A stretch of 64,000 nucleotides of DNA. It comes from Muricauda sp. MAR_2010_75 (GTDB lineage: Bacteria > Bacteroidota > Bacteroidia > Flavobacteriales > Flavobacteriaceae). How positions within the stretch are numbered: the stretch's first letter is position 1; every line of letters begins with the position of its first letter. Below, in pieces: positions 43,288-52,275 of the stretch. Below the pieces are notes generated by a model that saw nothing but the letters and a program-made list of their open reading frames with translations, searched no databases and was not told the origin of the DNA. The translations under genes were made by a program, and so were the position numbers. The stretch covers positions 4,074,501 to 4,138,500 of the forward strand of contig NZ_JQNJ01000001.1 of NCBI RefSeq assembly GCF_000745185.1, read 5' to 3'.

Positions 43288-45186
43288 CTAATAAAGTACT
43301 CTAAACTTAATGGTGTTTTCCACATTTTTAAGGGCCTTGACCACCTCTTTGTCATATTCCTTGTCCAAATCGGTGATCACATAACCTACATCAGGGTCTG
43401 TGGATAAGTATTGTCCTGAAATGTTTAAACCGTATTTGGCCAACACTTCATTGATCTTGGCCATGATACCAGGAACATTCTTATGGATATGCAAGAAGCG
43501 ATGCGCCTTGTTTTGTTTTGGCAACCTGATATTTGGGAAATTCACGGCATCAACTGTATTTCCAGAGTTGATGTAATCCATAATCTTATTGGGAACAAAG
43601 TCTGCAATGTCTCGCTGGGCCTCTTCAGTGCTTCCACCAATGTGCGGTGTTAGAATCACATTGGACAAACCTTGCAACGGGGTTGAAAATTCGCCATTGC
43701 TTCGTGGTTCGGATGGATATACGTCTACCGCGGCACCGCCCAATTTTCCACTCTTTAAAGCAGCAGCCAAAGCATCAATGTCCACTACAAACCCTCTGGA
43801 AAGGTTAATGAGCATGGCACCATCCTTCATTTGGTTGATTTCCCGCTCACCAATAAAGTTCTTATTGGCTTTATTATCATCAATATGTAATGTAACCACA
43901 TCCGAAATGGAAAGCAAATCTTCCAAAGTGCTGCATTTAACCGCATTACCCAAGGCTAGCTGGTCGGCTACGTCATAATAGTAGACCCGCATACCCATGG
44001 CTTCGGCCAAAACGGACATTTGTTTTCCGATATTACCGTACCCTACAATACCCAAGTTTTTACCACGCACTTCTCGGGAATTGGCAGCAGTTTTGTTCCA
44101 TTCTCCGTTGTGAATCTCAGTGCTTCGCGTAAAAATATTACGCATGAGCATAATAATTTGTCCTATGGCGAGCTCCACCACAGAACGAGTATTACTATAA
44201 GGCGCATTAAAGACCACGACGCCCTTTTTCTTGCTGTATTCTAAATCGATTTGGGTGGTTCCAATACAAAACGCACCAACCACCATCAATTTATTGGCAG
44301 CGTCCAAAACCTTTTGGGTTACTAGGGTCTTGGAACGGATGCCCAAAACATGCACGCCCTTGATACGCTCAATGAGCTCTTCTTCGGGAAGGCTGTGTTT
44401 TACAAGTTCAACAGAAAAGCCTTCTTCCGATAGATTTTCAAAAGCGGCTGGGTGTACATTCTCAAGTAAAAGGATCTTGATCCTATTTTTAGGGTAGGAA
44501 AGGTTTCTTGGCAAATCGTTCACAAATAAAAATTCATCTAAGTTAGGTGCAACATGGTCGGCATTGTTTGTGGCCTTTTCACGGTGCACATTTTCAGTGT
44601 AAGCAAAAAACTTATGGGCAATTCCCGCTTCGCGCATTACATAATCGCTGTAGCCATCGCCGATGACCTGGACCTCACCATCGAGGTCAAGTCGTTTTAA
44701 GCATTCTATTTTTCCGTTGTGGGAAGCTAAAACATTGGTCTCATCAAATCCAGTGATGTTTCCCGTTTCATCAAAAGTAAATGTATTGGCATAAACGCGA
44801 TTCGAAGGAATATTGTACTCCGCAACAATGGGGTCGATAAATTCCTTAAAACCACAGGATATCACATAAATATCATCGGAAAATTCATGGAAGAACTCCT
44901 TGTTCGAGGCAATGGATTTGGATATTTTTTGACGGAGTTCCACCACTAAATTGTCCAAATCACTTTTGTTGGCGTTCAACAGACGGATTCTCCTCTCAAG
45001 GGATTCCGTAAAAGAAATGTCACCATCAATACCCAAATTGGTAATATGCTGAATTTCAGCAACAATTTCCTCTCGTTTGGGATTTCCCTGAAGGGTCATC
45101 TCGGCCAATACATCCAACGCCTCTACCCGGGTAAGGGTGCTGTCAAAATCAAAAACATATTTTCGACCCGTTTCCACCATTGACAT
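43288..45186 (-). CDS. serA: Fused phosphoserine phosphatase / D-3-phosphoglycerate dehydrogenase (SerB-SerA)
   Basis: 632 residues, about 220 longer than E. coli SerA. Residues 1 to about 215 are a SerB-type HAD phosphatase: nucleophile D13 and acid D15 in FDFDSTLTRVEALDVLAE, motif II VISCGFKEFI, lysine in HNGKIECLKRL, motif IV VIGDGYSDYVM. A dehydrogenase follows with the NAD fold LGIVGYGNIGKQMSVLAEAMG, catalytic arginine in INLSRGFVVD, glutamate region VDVYPSEPR, and histidine LTPHIGGSTEEA. A C-terminal ACT domain (VPGIMAKINEVLAKYGLN) may sense serine. It would cover steps 1 and 3 of serine synthesis; serC is not in the window. ATG 45186 or 45180 can start it. Confidence 0.93.
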   Translation of the reverse strand: MSMVETGRKYVFDFDSTLTRVEALDVLAEMTLQGNPKREEIVAEIQHITNLGIDGDISFTESLERRIRLLNANKSDLDNLVVELRQKISKSIASNKEFFHEFSDDIYVISCGFKEFIDPIVAEYNIPSNRVYANTFTFDETGNITGFDETNVLASHNGKIECLKRLDLDGEVQVIGDGYSDYVMREAGIAHKFFAYTENVHREKATNNADHVAPNLDEFLFVNDLPRNLSYPKNRIKILLLENVHPAAFENLSEEGFSVELVKHSLPEEELIERIKGVHVLGIRSKTLVTQKVLDAANKLMVVGAFCIGTTQIDLEYSKKKGVVVFNAPYSNTRSVVELAIGQIIMLMRNIFTRSTEIHNGEWNKTAANSREVRGKNLGIVGYGNIGKQMSVLAEAMGMRVYYYDVADQLALGNAVKCSTLEDLLSISDVVTLHIDDNKANKNFIGEREINQMKDGAMLINLSRGFVVDIDALAAALKSGKLGGAAVDVYPSEPRSNGEFSTPLQGLSNVILTPHIGGSTEEAQRDIADFVPNKIMDYINSGNTVDAVNFPNIRLPKQNKAHRFLHIHKNVPGIMAKINEVLAKYGLNISGQYLSTDPDVGYVITDLDKEYDKEVVKALKNVENTIKFRVLY

Positions 45187-45337
45187 CTTCAAAAAATTAA
45201 GGTGTAAAATTAAACATAAATTCCATCCTTATAATCGGAACTTATCAAAAACCTTACACATTTGCGGATAAATCAAAAATCCATTACGATTTGTTTCAAA
45301 TGGTACCCAAAAAGTGGATTTTTAAAATCGAAGTAGT

Positions 45338-45790
45338 TTAAAACCACCTTCGTGTGAGCTTGCAGTAAATGCTATATTCCTTGCCGAACTTTTCCAACAA
45401 CACCTCTTCTTCCGGTTTGATCTGAAAATGGTTCATCCAATATACAAAACCAGCCGCCAATAACGTGTTAAAGGCATTTCCCAGCTTTAGACCAAAGGCC
45501 AACAGAAAAAGAAGCATTCCCAAATACATAGGGTTTCGTGTGAAGTTATAAATGCCGGTGGTCACCAATTTTCTTGTTTTACCAAGGTTCAATGGGTCGA
45601 CAGTGGTTTTTGTGACAAAAAATTGGATTACGGATATTAAAATAACCAAAAATCCAAGTCCAAACAGAAACATGGCGAGTTCTTGTTTCCCGAAGAATTC
45701 GAACTCACCTACAGGTAAAAATCGGTCCAAAACATACATTAACCCTCCAAAAATCAGCATTATTACCGCTGGTGGCACTTTCATTTTCAT
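45338..45790 (-). CDS. Isoprenylcysteine carboxyl methyltransferase-family (ICMT/PEMT-like) membrane protein
   Basis: 150 residues and four hydrophobic segments. TTGIYNFTRNPMYLGMLLFLLAFGL is the RHPxY-like SAM-binding signature of the ICMT/PEMT family, and EEEVLLEKFGKEYSIYCKLTRRWF closes with the conserved E-E/Y-x-x-Y pattern. Methyl donor SAM; acceptor unknown in bacteria. Divergent from rdgB. Confidence 0.88.
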   Translation of the reverse strand: MKMKVPPAVIMLIFGGLMYVLDRFLPVGEFEFFGKQELAMFLFGLGFLVILISVIQFFVTKTTVDPLNLGKTRKLVTTGIYNFTRNPMYLGMLLFLLAFGLKLGNAFNTLLAAGFVYWMNHFQIKPEEEVLLEKFGKEYSIYCKLTRRWF

Positions 45791-45816
45791 GGAAATCGCT
45801 TAAAGTCCGAAATTAC

Positions 45817-45824
45817 TACTTTTG
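45817..45824 (+). promoter_or_regulatory. TAnnTTTG promoter box for rdgB
   Basis: TACTTTTG ends 25 bases before the TTG start at 45850. Confidence 0.5.
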
Positions 45825-45849
45825 AAACTCAAATAGAACCCTTTTCCAC

Positions 45850-46431
45850 TTGAAACTAGTTTTTGCCACCCATAACGACCACAAGCTGAAGGAAGTTCAG
45901 CAGCTACTTCCTAAATCCATTGAACTACTTTCCTTAAAAGACATTCAATGTTTTGATGAAATCCCAGAAACTGGAGAAACTTTGGAGGAAAACGCCAAAA
46001 TAAAGGCAGACTTTGTGACCCAAACTTATGGTTTGGATTGTTTTTCGGATGATACTGGACTCTTGGTGGACGCCCTGGATGGAAATCCCGGGGTCTACTC
46101 GGCCCGCTATGCCGGGGAACAAAAGAATGCCGAGGACAACATGACCAAGCTATTATCGGAATTGGAGGGGAAGGAAAACCGACAAGCTCATTTCAAAACA
46201 GCCATCCATCTCAACTTTGAGGGCGAAAGTTATGTGTTTGATGGCATTGTGAAAGGAAACATTACCACCGGAAAACGCGGTTCGGGAGGATTCGGCTATG
46301 ACCCCATTTTTAAACCCGAAGGGTTTACCCAAACGTTTGGGGAACTCCCGCCGAACACCAAGAATGCTATAAGCCACAGAGGCAGGGCCATTGAGAAATT
46401 GGCAAACTTTTTAAAAAACAAGACTTTATAG
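45850..46431 (+). CDS. rdgB: XTP/dITP diphosphatase (RdgB/HAM1)
   Basis: 193 residues. Removes non-canonical purine nucleotides. The start codon is TTG, because [19 protein letters not shown] (the family N-terminus, T-x-N-x-x-K) follows it directly and no closer ATG exists. [42 protein letters not shown] and [16 protein letters not shown] are diagnostic. Own promoter box upstream. Confidence 0.96.
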   Translation: MKLVFATHNDHKLKEVQQLLPKSIELLSLKDIQCFDEIPETGETLEENAKIKADFVTQTYGLDCFSDDTGLLVDALDGNPGVYSARYAGEQKNAEDNMTKLLSELEGKENRQAHFKTAIHLNFEGESYVFDGIVKGNITTGKRGSGGFGYDPIFKPEGFTQTFGELPPNTKNAISHRGRAIEKLANFLKNKTL

Positions 46432-46453
46432 CAGCCACCCTATAAATTTAGCG

Positions 46454-46461
46454 TACATTTG
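46454..46461 (+). promoter_or_regulatory. TAnnTTTG promoter box for the DEAD-box helicase gene
   Basis: TACATTTG, 110 bases before the ATG at 46572, giving an unusually long leader for this window. Confidence 0.5.
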
Positions 46462-46492
46462 CCGCTTTATTAACGCCGCCGGTATGGGCAAG

Positions 46493-46540
46493 GTGTTGCG
46501 ATGGGCTCAAAGGTTATACAGGAATCGCTCTATGCAACAC
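46493..46540 (+). promoter_or_regulatory. Hairpin in the leader of the DEAD-box helicase gene
   Basis: GTGTTGC (46493-46499) pairs with GCAACAC (46534-46540), enclosing further short pairing. Long structured leaders on DEAD-box helicases often mediate cold-shock or self-control; that is inference. Confidence 0.4.
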
Positions 46541-46571
46541 AACATATTTGCGATTTAAGGTATACACCGCT

Positions 46572-48320
46572 ATGACAAAATTTGAAGCCTTGGGGTTAGA
46601 TCAACCCCTATTGGATGCTATTTCCGATCTTGGATTTGAAACCCCATCAGAAGTACAGGAAAAATCAATCCCCATTTTATTGGAACAAGACACCGATTTG
46701 GTGGCCTTGGCCCAAACAGGAACTGGAAAAACCGCTGCTTTTGGTTTTCCCATGATTCAAAAAATTCAGGCAGATAGTCGAACCACACAAGGTTTGATCC
46801 TCTCTCCTACCCGTGAACTGTGTTTGCAGATCACCAACGAACTCAAACTCTATTCCAAATACGTAAAGGGACTGAACACTGTGGCCATTTATGGCGGCGC
46901 GAGCATTTCTGAACAAGCCAACCAAATTAAACGAGGTGCACAGATTGTTGTGGCCACTCCTGGCCGGATGAAAGATATGATCGGTCGAAGGATGGTGGAC
47001 ATCTCCAAGATTGATTATTGTGTTTTGGACGAGGCTGATGAAATGTTGAACATGGGCTTCTTTGAGGACATCAAAGATATTTTGTCCAACACGCCCAAAG
47101 AAAAGCTAACCTGGTTGTTTTCGGCAACTATGCCCAAAGAAGTGGCTACTATAGCCAAAAAGTTCATGCACCAGCCGGTTGAGATTACTGTCGGGACAAA
47201 GAATGCCGGTGCTTCAACGGTCCAACACGAATATTATGTGGTAGGTGGTCGTGATCGTTACTCGGCCCTAAAACGTTTGGCCGATGCCAATCCCGGTATT
47301 TTTTCAGTGGTTTTTTGTAGAACCAAGCGCGATACACAGCGTGTAGCTGAAAAATTAATTGAGGATGGCTACAACGCTGGTGCTCTTCATGGCGATTTAA
47401 GCCAAAACCAGCGCGATTTGGTAATGAACGCGTTCCGAAAAAAACAAGTGCAAATGTTGGTGGCAACAGATGTTGCGGCCAGAGGTATTGATGTGGACGA
47501 CATTACCCACGTGATCAACTACCAACTTCCTGATGAAATTGAAACCTACACCCACCGTAGTGGTCGTACGGGTAGAGCAGGAAAATCTGGGATTTCCATG
47601 GTCATTGTTACCCGTTCCGAACTACGGAAAATCAAGACCATTGAAAAAATCGTAAAGCAGGAATTTGTGGCTAAAAAGATTCCTACGGGCATTGAAATCT
47701 GCGAAATACAATTGTACCACTTGGCCAATAAGATCAAAGAAACCAAAATCAATAAGGAAATTGACGCCTATTTGCCTGCCATCAATGATGTATTGGAAGG
47801 CATCGATAGGGATGAGCTTATCAAAAAAATGGTTTCTGTGGAGTTTACCCAGTTTTCCAATTACTACAGCAAGACCAAGGACCTTAATACATCGGAAAGT
47901 GGTCGAGAAAGTGGATATAACGATAATGCCGATTCGGACAACAGTGGTTCCGTACGTTATTTTATCAACATCGGGGAAAGGGACGGTTACGATTGGATGT
48001 CGCTCAAAGATTTCCTTCGAGATACCTTGAACCTTGAGAAAGAGGATATTTATAATGTAGATACCAAGGATAGTTTCTCCTTCTTCAACTCAGATGCACA
48101 GCTTACAGATATTATTCTTCAGACCTTTACGGAATTTAAGGTGGACGGGCGATTCATCAATGTGGAAGTCTCCAAAAATCCTGGAGGTTCAGGAAAAGGA
48201 GGGCGTAAAAGAGACCGTAAGCGAGGTAACCGAAAAAGTGGCGGTAACAAATCATTCAAAGGAGGCAAAAAAGGAGGTTACATTAAAAAAGGAGGCAAAA
48301 AGAGACAGGGTTTCTATTAG
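46572..48320 (+). CDS. DEAD-box ATP-dependent RNA helicase
   Basis: 582 residues from ATG 46572 (MTKFEALGLDQPLLDAI); eight upstream in-frame codons lack family character. Motifs in order: Q motif, AQTGTGKTAAFGFP, SPTRELCLQ, VVATPGRMKDM, VLDEADEMLNMGF, LFSATMP, FCRTKRDTQRVAEKL, VATDVAARGIDVDD, THRSGRTGRAGKSG. Residues about 465-540 are a DbpA-like RNA-binding domain (RYFINIGERDGYDWMSLKDF). The tail from about 548 is very basic and glycine-rich. Probably CsdA/DeaD-like, in ribosome assembly or RNA decay. Confidence 0.96.
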   Translation: MTKFEALGLDQPLLDAISDLGFETPSEVQEKSIPILLEQDTDLVALAQTGTGKTAAFGFPMIQKIQADSRTTQGLILSPTRELCLQITNELKLYSKYVKGLNTVAIYGGASISEQANQIKRGAQIVVATPGRMKDMIGRRMVDISKIDYCVLDEADEMLNMGFFEDIKDILSNTPKEKLTWLFSATMPKEVATIAKKFMHQPVEITVGTKNAGASTVQHEYYVVGGRDRYSALKRLADANPGIFSVVFCRTKRDTQRVAEKLIEDGYNAGALHGDLSQNQRDLVMNAFRKKQVQMLVATDVAARGIDVDDITHVINYQLPDEIETYTHRSGRTGRAGKSGISMVIVTRSELRKIKTIEKIVKQEFVAKKIPTGIEICEIQLYHLANKIKETKINKEIDAYLPAINDVLEGIDRDELIKKMVSVEFTQFSNYYSKTKDLNTSESGRESGYNDNADSDNSGSVRYFINIGERDGYDWMSLKDFLRDTLNLEKEDIYNVDTKDSFSFFNSDAQLTDIILQTFTEFKVDGRFINVEVSKNPGGSGKGGRKRDRKRGNRKSGGNKSFKGGKKGGYIKKGGKKRQGFY

Positions 48321-48395
48321 TTAATTCTATATTAAATGGTAAGGGGCTCCTATTTATTTTTCTTTGTTTAGTACTTTTATACCTACAAAGATTGC

Positions 48396-49172
48396 ATGAG
48401 AAGAATTCTACTTACACTTTTTGCCACTATCCCTTTGTTGTGCTTGGCCCAGAACGAGGATGAAGCTCCCGCTTTGGAAGAACTGACCGTTACTGTGGTC
48501 AACGCACAGACCGATTTTCCTTTGGAAAGTGTGCACGTCATTAACCTGAACCAGGTTATAGGCACCATCACAAACCAAAAAGGGCAATTTACCATTGAGG
48601 CAGCGGTGAACGACACCCTTTATCTGAGTTATCTGGGTTTTAAATCACAAAAAGTGCGGGTAACCAATGATATGTTCAAGATCAAGGATACCAAAATAGC
48701 GTTGACCGAATTGGCCTATGCTTTGGAAGAAGTGATCGTGACTCCCTATCAGCTTACCGGTTATCTGGAAATTGATGTAAAGAACCTTCCTGTCAACAAT
48801 GCCTATCAGTATAGCATTTCAGGGTTAAATACCAGTTATGAAGCAGGGAACAAAAGCCCCAGCGCCGTGACCAAGGTGTTGGGCGCCATCTTGAACCCGG
48901 CCGACCTTTTACGGAACCTCTTTGGCAAAAAACCGAGACAGTTGCGGAAATTGCAACAAATGAAAGCAGATGATGAGATCAGAAACCTTCTTGCTTCCAA
49001 ATTTGACCGTGAGGTCCTTACCGAACTGCTGCAGTTGGAAAAAGTGGATATTGAAGACATCCTTAACAACTGCAATTATTCCAAATCCTTTATCAACACA
49101 GCCAATGATCTCCAGATTTTGGATGCCATCTCAAGCTGTTATGAAGAGTATAAAGTACTCAATAGAAATTAA
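48396..49172 (+). CDS. Secreted protein with carboxypeptidase-regulatory-like domain
   Basis: 258 residues. MRRILLTLFATIPLLCLAQ is a signal peptide. Residues about 28-110 are the beta-sandwich usually found at the front of TonB receptors (LTVTVVNAQTDFPLESVHVI, INQVIGTITNQKGQFTIEA-like, DTLYLSYLGFKSQKV), but no plug or barrel follows; instead a helical C-terminal half (LRNLFGKKPRQLRKLQQMK, DREVLTELLQLEKVDIEDIL). Periplasmic or outer-membrane associated, role unknown. Confidence 0.85.
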   Translation: MRRILLTLFATIPLLCLAQNEDEAPALEELTVTVVNAQTDFPLESVHVINLNQVIGTITNQKGQFTIEAAVNDTLYLSYLGFKSQKVRVTNDMFKIKDTKIALTELAYALEEVIVTPYQLTGYLEIDVKNLPVNNAYQYSISGLNTSYEAGNKSPSAVTKVLGAILNPADLLRNLFGKKPRQLRKLQQMKADDEIRNLLASKFDREVLTELLQLEKVDIEDILNNCNYSKSFINTANDLQILDAISSCYEEYKVLNRN

Positions 49173-49269
49173 ACCTTGACCATTCCAATTTTGGGCCAAT
49201 GTCCTGAGGCGCTAAATAAATTTTAGAATTTCGTATTCATTTTATAGCTTTAGACAAAATCCCAAATAC

Positions 49270-50955
49270 ATGAAAAAACTACTTGTTATCATGTCTATAC
49301 TACCCTTTTTTATAGGCTGTAGGGAGGTTAAAAAAAAACAGCAGAAGGCAGAGCAGGTAGTTGAGCAGGAGGTGCCTAAAAAAGAGGTGCCCTTTGTTTG
49401 GGAAGGTGCCAATATCTATTTTCTCTTAACGGACCGCTTTAACAACGGAAATCCCGATAACGATGTTAATTTTGAAAGAACCGAGGAAACCGGCGTACTT
49501 CGCGGGTTTGAAGGTGGAGACATTGTGGGCGTTACCCAGAAAATTGAAGCAGGTTATTTTACCGAATTGGGCATAAATGCCATTTGGCTCACCCCTTTGG
49601 TGGAACAAGTGCACGGTGCCACCAATGAAGGAACAGGCAACACCTATGGATACCACGGCTATTGGACCAAGGATTGGACCTCACTTGACCCCAATTTTGG
49701 TACCCGGGCTGATTTGGAGAACTTGGTAAAAGCTGCCCATGCCAAAGGCATCAGAATCCTCTTGGATGTAGTACTGAACCATACAGGCCCTGTTACGGAC
49801 AAAGACTCTGTATGGCCCGAAAATTGGGTGCGGACAGGCCCCACATGCGAGTTCACCACGTATGAAAACACCACCGCATGCACTTTGGTGGAAAACTTAC
49901 CAGATATTCTTACTGAATCTGATGAAAATGTGGAGCTTCCAGACGCTCTATTGGCCAAATGGAAAGATGAAGGTCGTTTGAGCAAGGAATTGGACGAGTT
50001 ACAGCTCTTCTTTGAACGTACCGGATATCCCAGGGCACCCCGATACTACATCATCAAATGGTTAACGGATTACATCAATGATTATGGTGTGGATGGATTT
50101 CGGGTGGATACCGTAAAGCACGTTAACGAAAATGCATGGGAAGACCTGCACAAAGAGGCAAACTATGCCTTTGAAACCTGGAAGAAAAAACACCAAAACC
50201 AAATTTTGGACAACAATCCTTTTTATATGGTCGGGGAAGTCTACAATTACGGTATTTCAGGAGGTCGAGATTTTGATTTTGGTGATAAAAAGGTAGATTT
50301 CTTCGATTACGGTTTTAAAAGCCTTATCAATTTTGAGTTGAAAACCGATGCTGACAAAAGCTACGAAACCATATTCAAAAAATACAGTGGGTTGCTGCAC
50401 ACCAAATTAAAAGACAAAAGTGTTCTGAATTATTTGACTTCACATGATGATGGCTCACCCTATGACAAGGAACGGAAAAAACCTTATCGCGCGGCAAATG
50501 TACTGCTCTTGACCCCTGGTGCCTCACAGGTGTATTATGGTGATGAGACCTCTCGAAATCTTGTCATTGAAGGTGCTCAAGGAGATGCCACACTCCGTTC
50601 TTTTATGAACTGGGAAGAACTGGATAGCGTTCCTGAAATCCAAAAAATCCATAAACACTGGCAAAAATTGGGGAAATTCCGGCGAGATCACCCTGCTATT
50701 GGTGCTGGAAAACACAAACGTTTGGCCAAATCGCCCTACGTGTTCTCCAGAACGTATGATACTGGTGACTATCGGGATAAAGTGGTGGTTGGCCTCAACT
50801 TACCTAAAGGTAAAAAGTCACTTTGGGTAAAGGGATTCTTTGGCGATGGCACCAAATTGTACGACACCTATTCCGAAACCGAAGTCACCGTTGCCAACGG
50901 AAAGGTCATTTTGGAAAATGACTTTGATATAGCACTGTTGGAGTTGGTGGAATAA
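49270..50955 (+). CDS. GH13 alpha-amylase-family lipoprotein
   Basis: 561 residues. MKKLLVIMSILPFFIGCREV is a lipoprotein signal with the lipobox cysteine. GH13 regions: NIYFLLTDRFNNGNPDND, region I ILLDVVLNHTGP, region II YGVDGFRVDTVKHVN with the nucleophile aspartate, region III FYMVGEVYNYG with the acid glutamate, region IV YLTSHDDGSPYD. A beta-sandwich C-domain closes it. It hydrolyses alpha-1,4 glucans at the cell envelope. No susC/susD partner is adjacent, so it is not in a classical starch locus. Confidence 0.95.
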   Translation: MKKLLVIMSILPFFIGCREVKKKQQKAEQVVEQEVPKKEVPFVWEGANIYFLLTDRFNNGNPDNDVNFERTEETGVLRGFEGGDIVGVTQKIEAGYFTELGINAIWLTPLVEQVHGATNEGTGNTYGYHGYWTKDWTSLDPNFGTRADLENLVKAAHAKGIRILLDVVLNHTGPVTDKDSVWPENWVRTGPTCEFTTYENTTACTLVENLPDILTESDENVELPDALLAKWKDEGRLSKELDELQLFFERTGYPRAPRYYIIKWLTDYINDYGVDGFRVDTVKHVNENAWEDLHKEANYAFETWKKKHQNQILDNNPFYMVGEVYNYGISGGRDFDFGDKKVDFFDYGFKSLINFELKTDADKSYETIFKKYSGLLHTKLKDKSVLNYLTSHDDGSPYDKERKKPYRAANVLLLTPGASQVYYGDETSRNLVIEGAQGDATLRSFMNWEELDSVPEIQKIHKHWQKLGKFRRDHPAIGAGKHKRLAKSPYVFSRTYDTGDYRDKVVVGLNLPKGKKSLWVKGFFGDGTKLYDTYSETEVTVANGKVILENDFDIALLELVE

Positions 50956-50965
50956 AGTGCCAAGC

Positions 50966-51493
50966 TTATTTTTCCAATAGTTCCTTAAGACTGGCAAGAC
51001 CTTCCTCAAAATCTTTTCCAACGGCCTTGTCCATGTTCATAAACAGCATCATAATACTCATGGGAAACTTGTTTTTTCCCGAGAAACCCCACGTCACCTT
51101 GGTGGTGCTTGCATCTACTTCTTCAGTAACGATATAGGCGTCCGAAGTGGACTTCCAAGGTTTTAAAAATCGAAGTTCGGATTCGATACGTTCACCATCC
51201 ACAATATTTGTAATTTCCTGTTCTCCTTCTCCTACTTCTTTGTTGCCATTCCAATAGTTCATGGAGCCCACCTCACCATCCGTTCCCGTAAATTTTTGCT
51301 CCATATTGGGGTCTCTTTTGCCCCAAGGAGACCATTCGCCCTGTTTTTTAAGCGACCTTAAATACGTAAAAACAGTGGATTTGGGCTTGGCAATTTCAAT
51401 GGAGCGGGAAACATTATAGGTCTTTGGCGCAATAACGGCCAAAATAAGTATCAGCAGTACAATCCCTACTAAAATATAAAGTGTTGTTGTCAT
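50966..51493 (-). CDS. SRPBCC-fold protein with N-terminal membrane anchor
   Basis: 175 residues from ATG 51493 (MTTTLYILVGIVLLILILAVI, a membrane helix); an ATG 48 codons upstream overlaps the TrmH gene. The rest, ISRSIEIAKPKSTVFTYLRSL-like start, SPWGKRDPNMEQKFTGTDGEVGS, TKVTWGFSGKNKFPMSIMM and DKAVGKDFEEGLASLKELL, is the polyketide_cyc2/START-like pocket. Ligand unknown. Confidence 0.85.
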   Translation of the reverse strand: MTTTLYILVGIVLLILILAVIAPKTYNVSRSIEIAKPKSTVFTYLRSLKKQGEWSPWGKRDPNMEQKFTGTDGEVGSMNYWNGNKEVGEGEQEITNIVDGERIESELRFLKPWKSTSDAYIVTEEVDASTTKVTWGFSGKNKFPMSIMMLFMNMDKAVGKDFEEGLASLKELLEK

Positions 51494-51534
51494 GGTTGTA
51501 AATGATTGGTTACCAGTTAAAAATACAAAAAAGT

Positions 51535-52188
51535 TTAATCGCTCAAATACCTTTTGATGATGCCCTTCACATTTTTGATGGACTTTTTGGTCCAGTCCAA
51601 TCGTTTCTCTAAAATCTCGATGTCGGATAAATGCCAATCCAATGAAGAAGCCCTCACCTTTTGGGCCAACTCTTGAATAATGATGGCCGCGGAAACGGAA
51701 ACATTCAAACTTTCGGAAAAACCCACCATGGGAATTTTTAGGAACCCATCGGCCCGTTGCATCACTTCCTCGCTCAACCCTTCCTTCTCGGTACCGAAAA
51801 AGAGGGCAGTTTTGGTCTTAGGGCAAAAATCAGGTAACAATTGGGAATCATCATGGGGTGTGGTGGCTATGATTTGGTAGCCATCACTTTTTAGTTTATC
51901 GATACATTCGGACGTAGTCCGATAACGATACACATCCACCCACTGCTCTGCTCCCACGGCTATATTTTTGTCCAACCGTTTACCAAAACGGTCTTCCACC
52001 ACATGCACATCTTGAATGCCAAACACATCACAGCTTCGGATAATGGCACTGGTATTGTGCATTTGGAAAACATCTTCAATGGCTACGGTAAGCAGTCGAG
52101 TGCGGTTTTGCAGTACGTCCAAAAAACGCTGTTTCCGTTCTTCAGTAAGGTAGGTTTCCAAATAAGTGAGCAGGTCATCATCGAACAT
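51535..52188 (-). CDS. TrmH-type tRNA/rRNA 2'-O-methyltransferase
   Basis: 217 residues. SpoU motifs: VAIEDVFQMHNTSAIIRSCDVFGI (motif 1, with N and R), ALFFGTEKEGLSEEVM (motif 2) and IPMVGFSESLNVSVSAAIII (motif 3). N- and C-terminal helical extensions match TrmH, which methylates G18 of tRNA. Likely function tRNA (Gm18); an rRNA target cannot be excluded. 41 bases upstream of the SRPBCC gene. Confidence 0.9.
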   Translation of the reverse strand: MFDDDLLTYLETYLTEERKQRFLDVLQNRTRLLTVAIEDVFQMHNTSAIIRSCDVFGIQDVHVVEDRFGKRLDKNIAVGAEQWVDVYRYRTTSECIDKLKSDGYQIIATTPHDDSQLLPDFCPKTKTALFFGTEKEGLSEEVMQRADGFLKIPMVGFSESLNVSVSAAIIIQELAQKVRASSLDWHLSDIEILEKRLDWTKKSIKNVKGIIKRYLSD

Positions 52189-52275
52189 GAAAACAAGATA
52201 GGAAAATTTAAAAATGGGAAGCCTTGAAAAATGGATTTGCTATCTTAGGGCTGCATCCAATAAAAGCACCTAACA

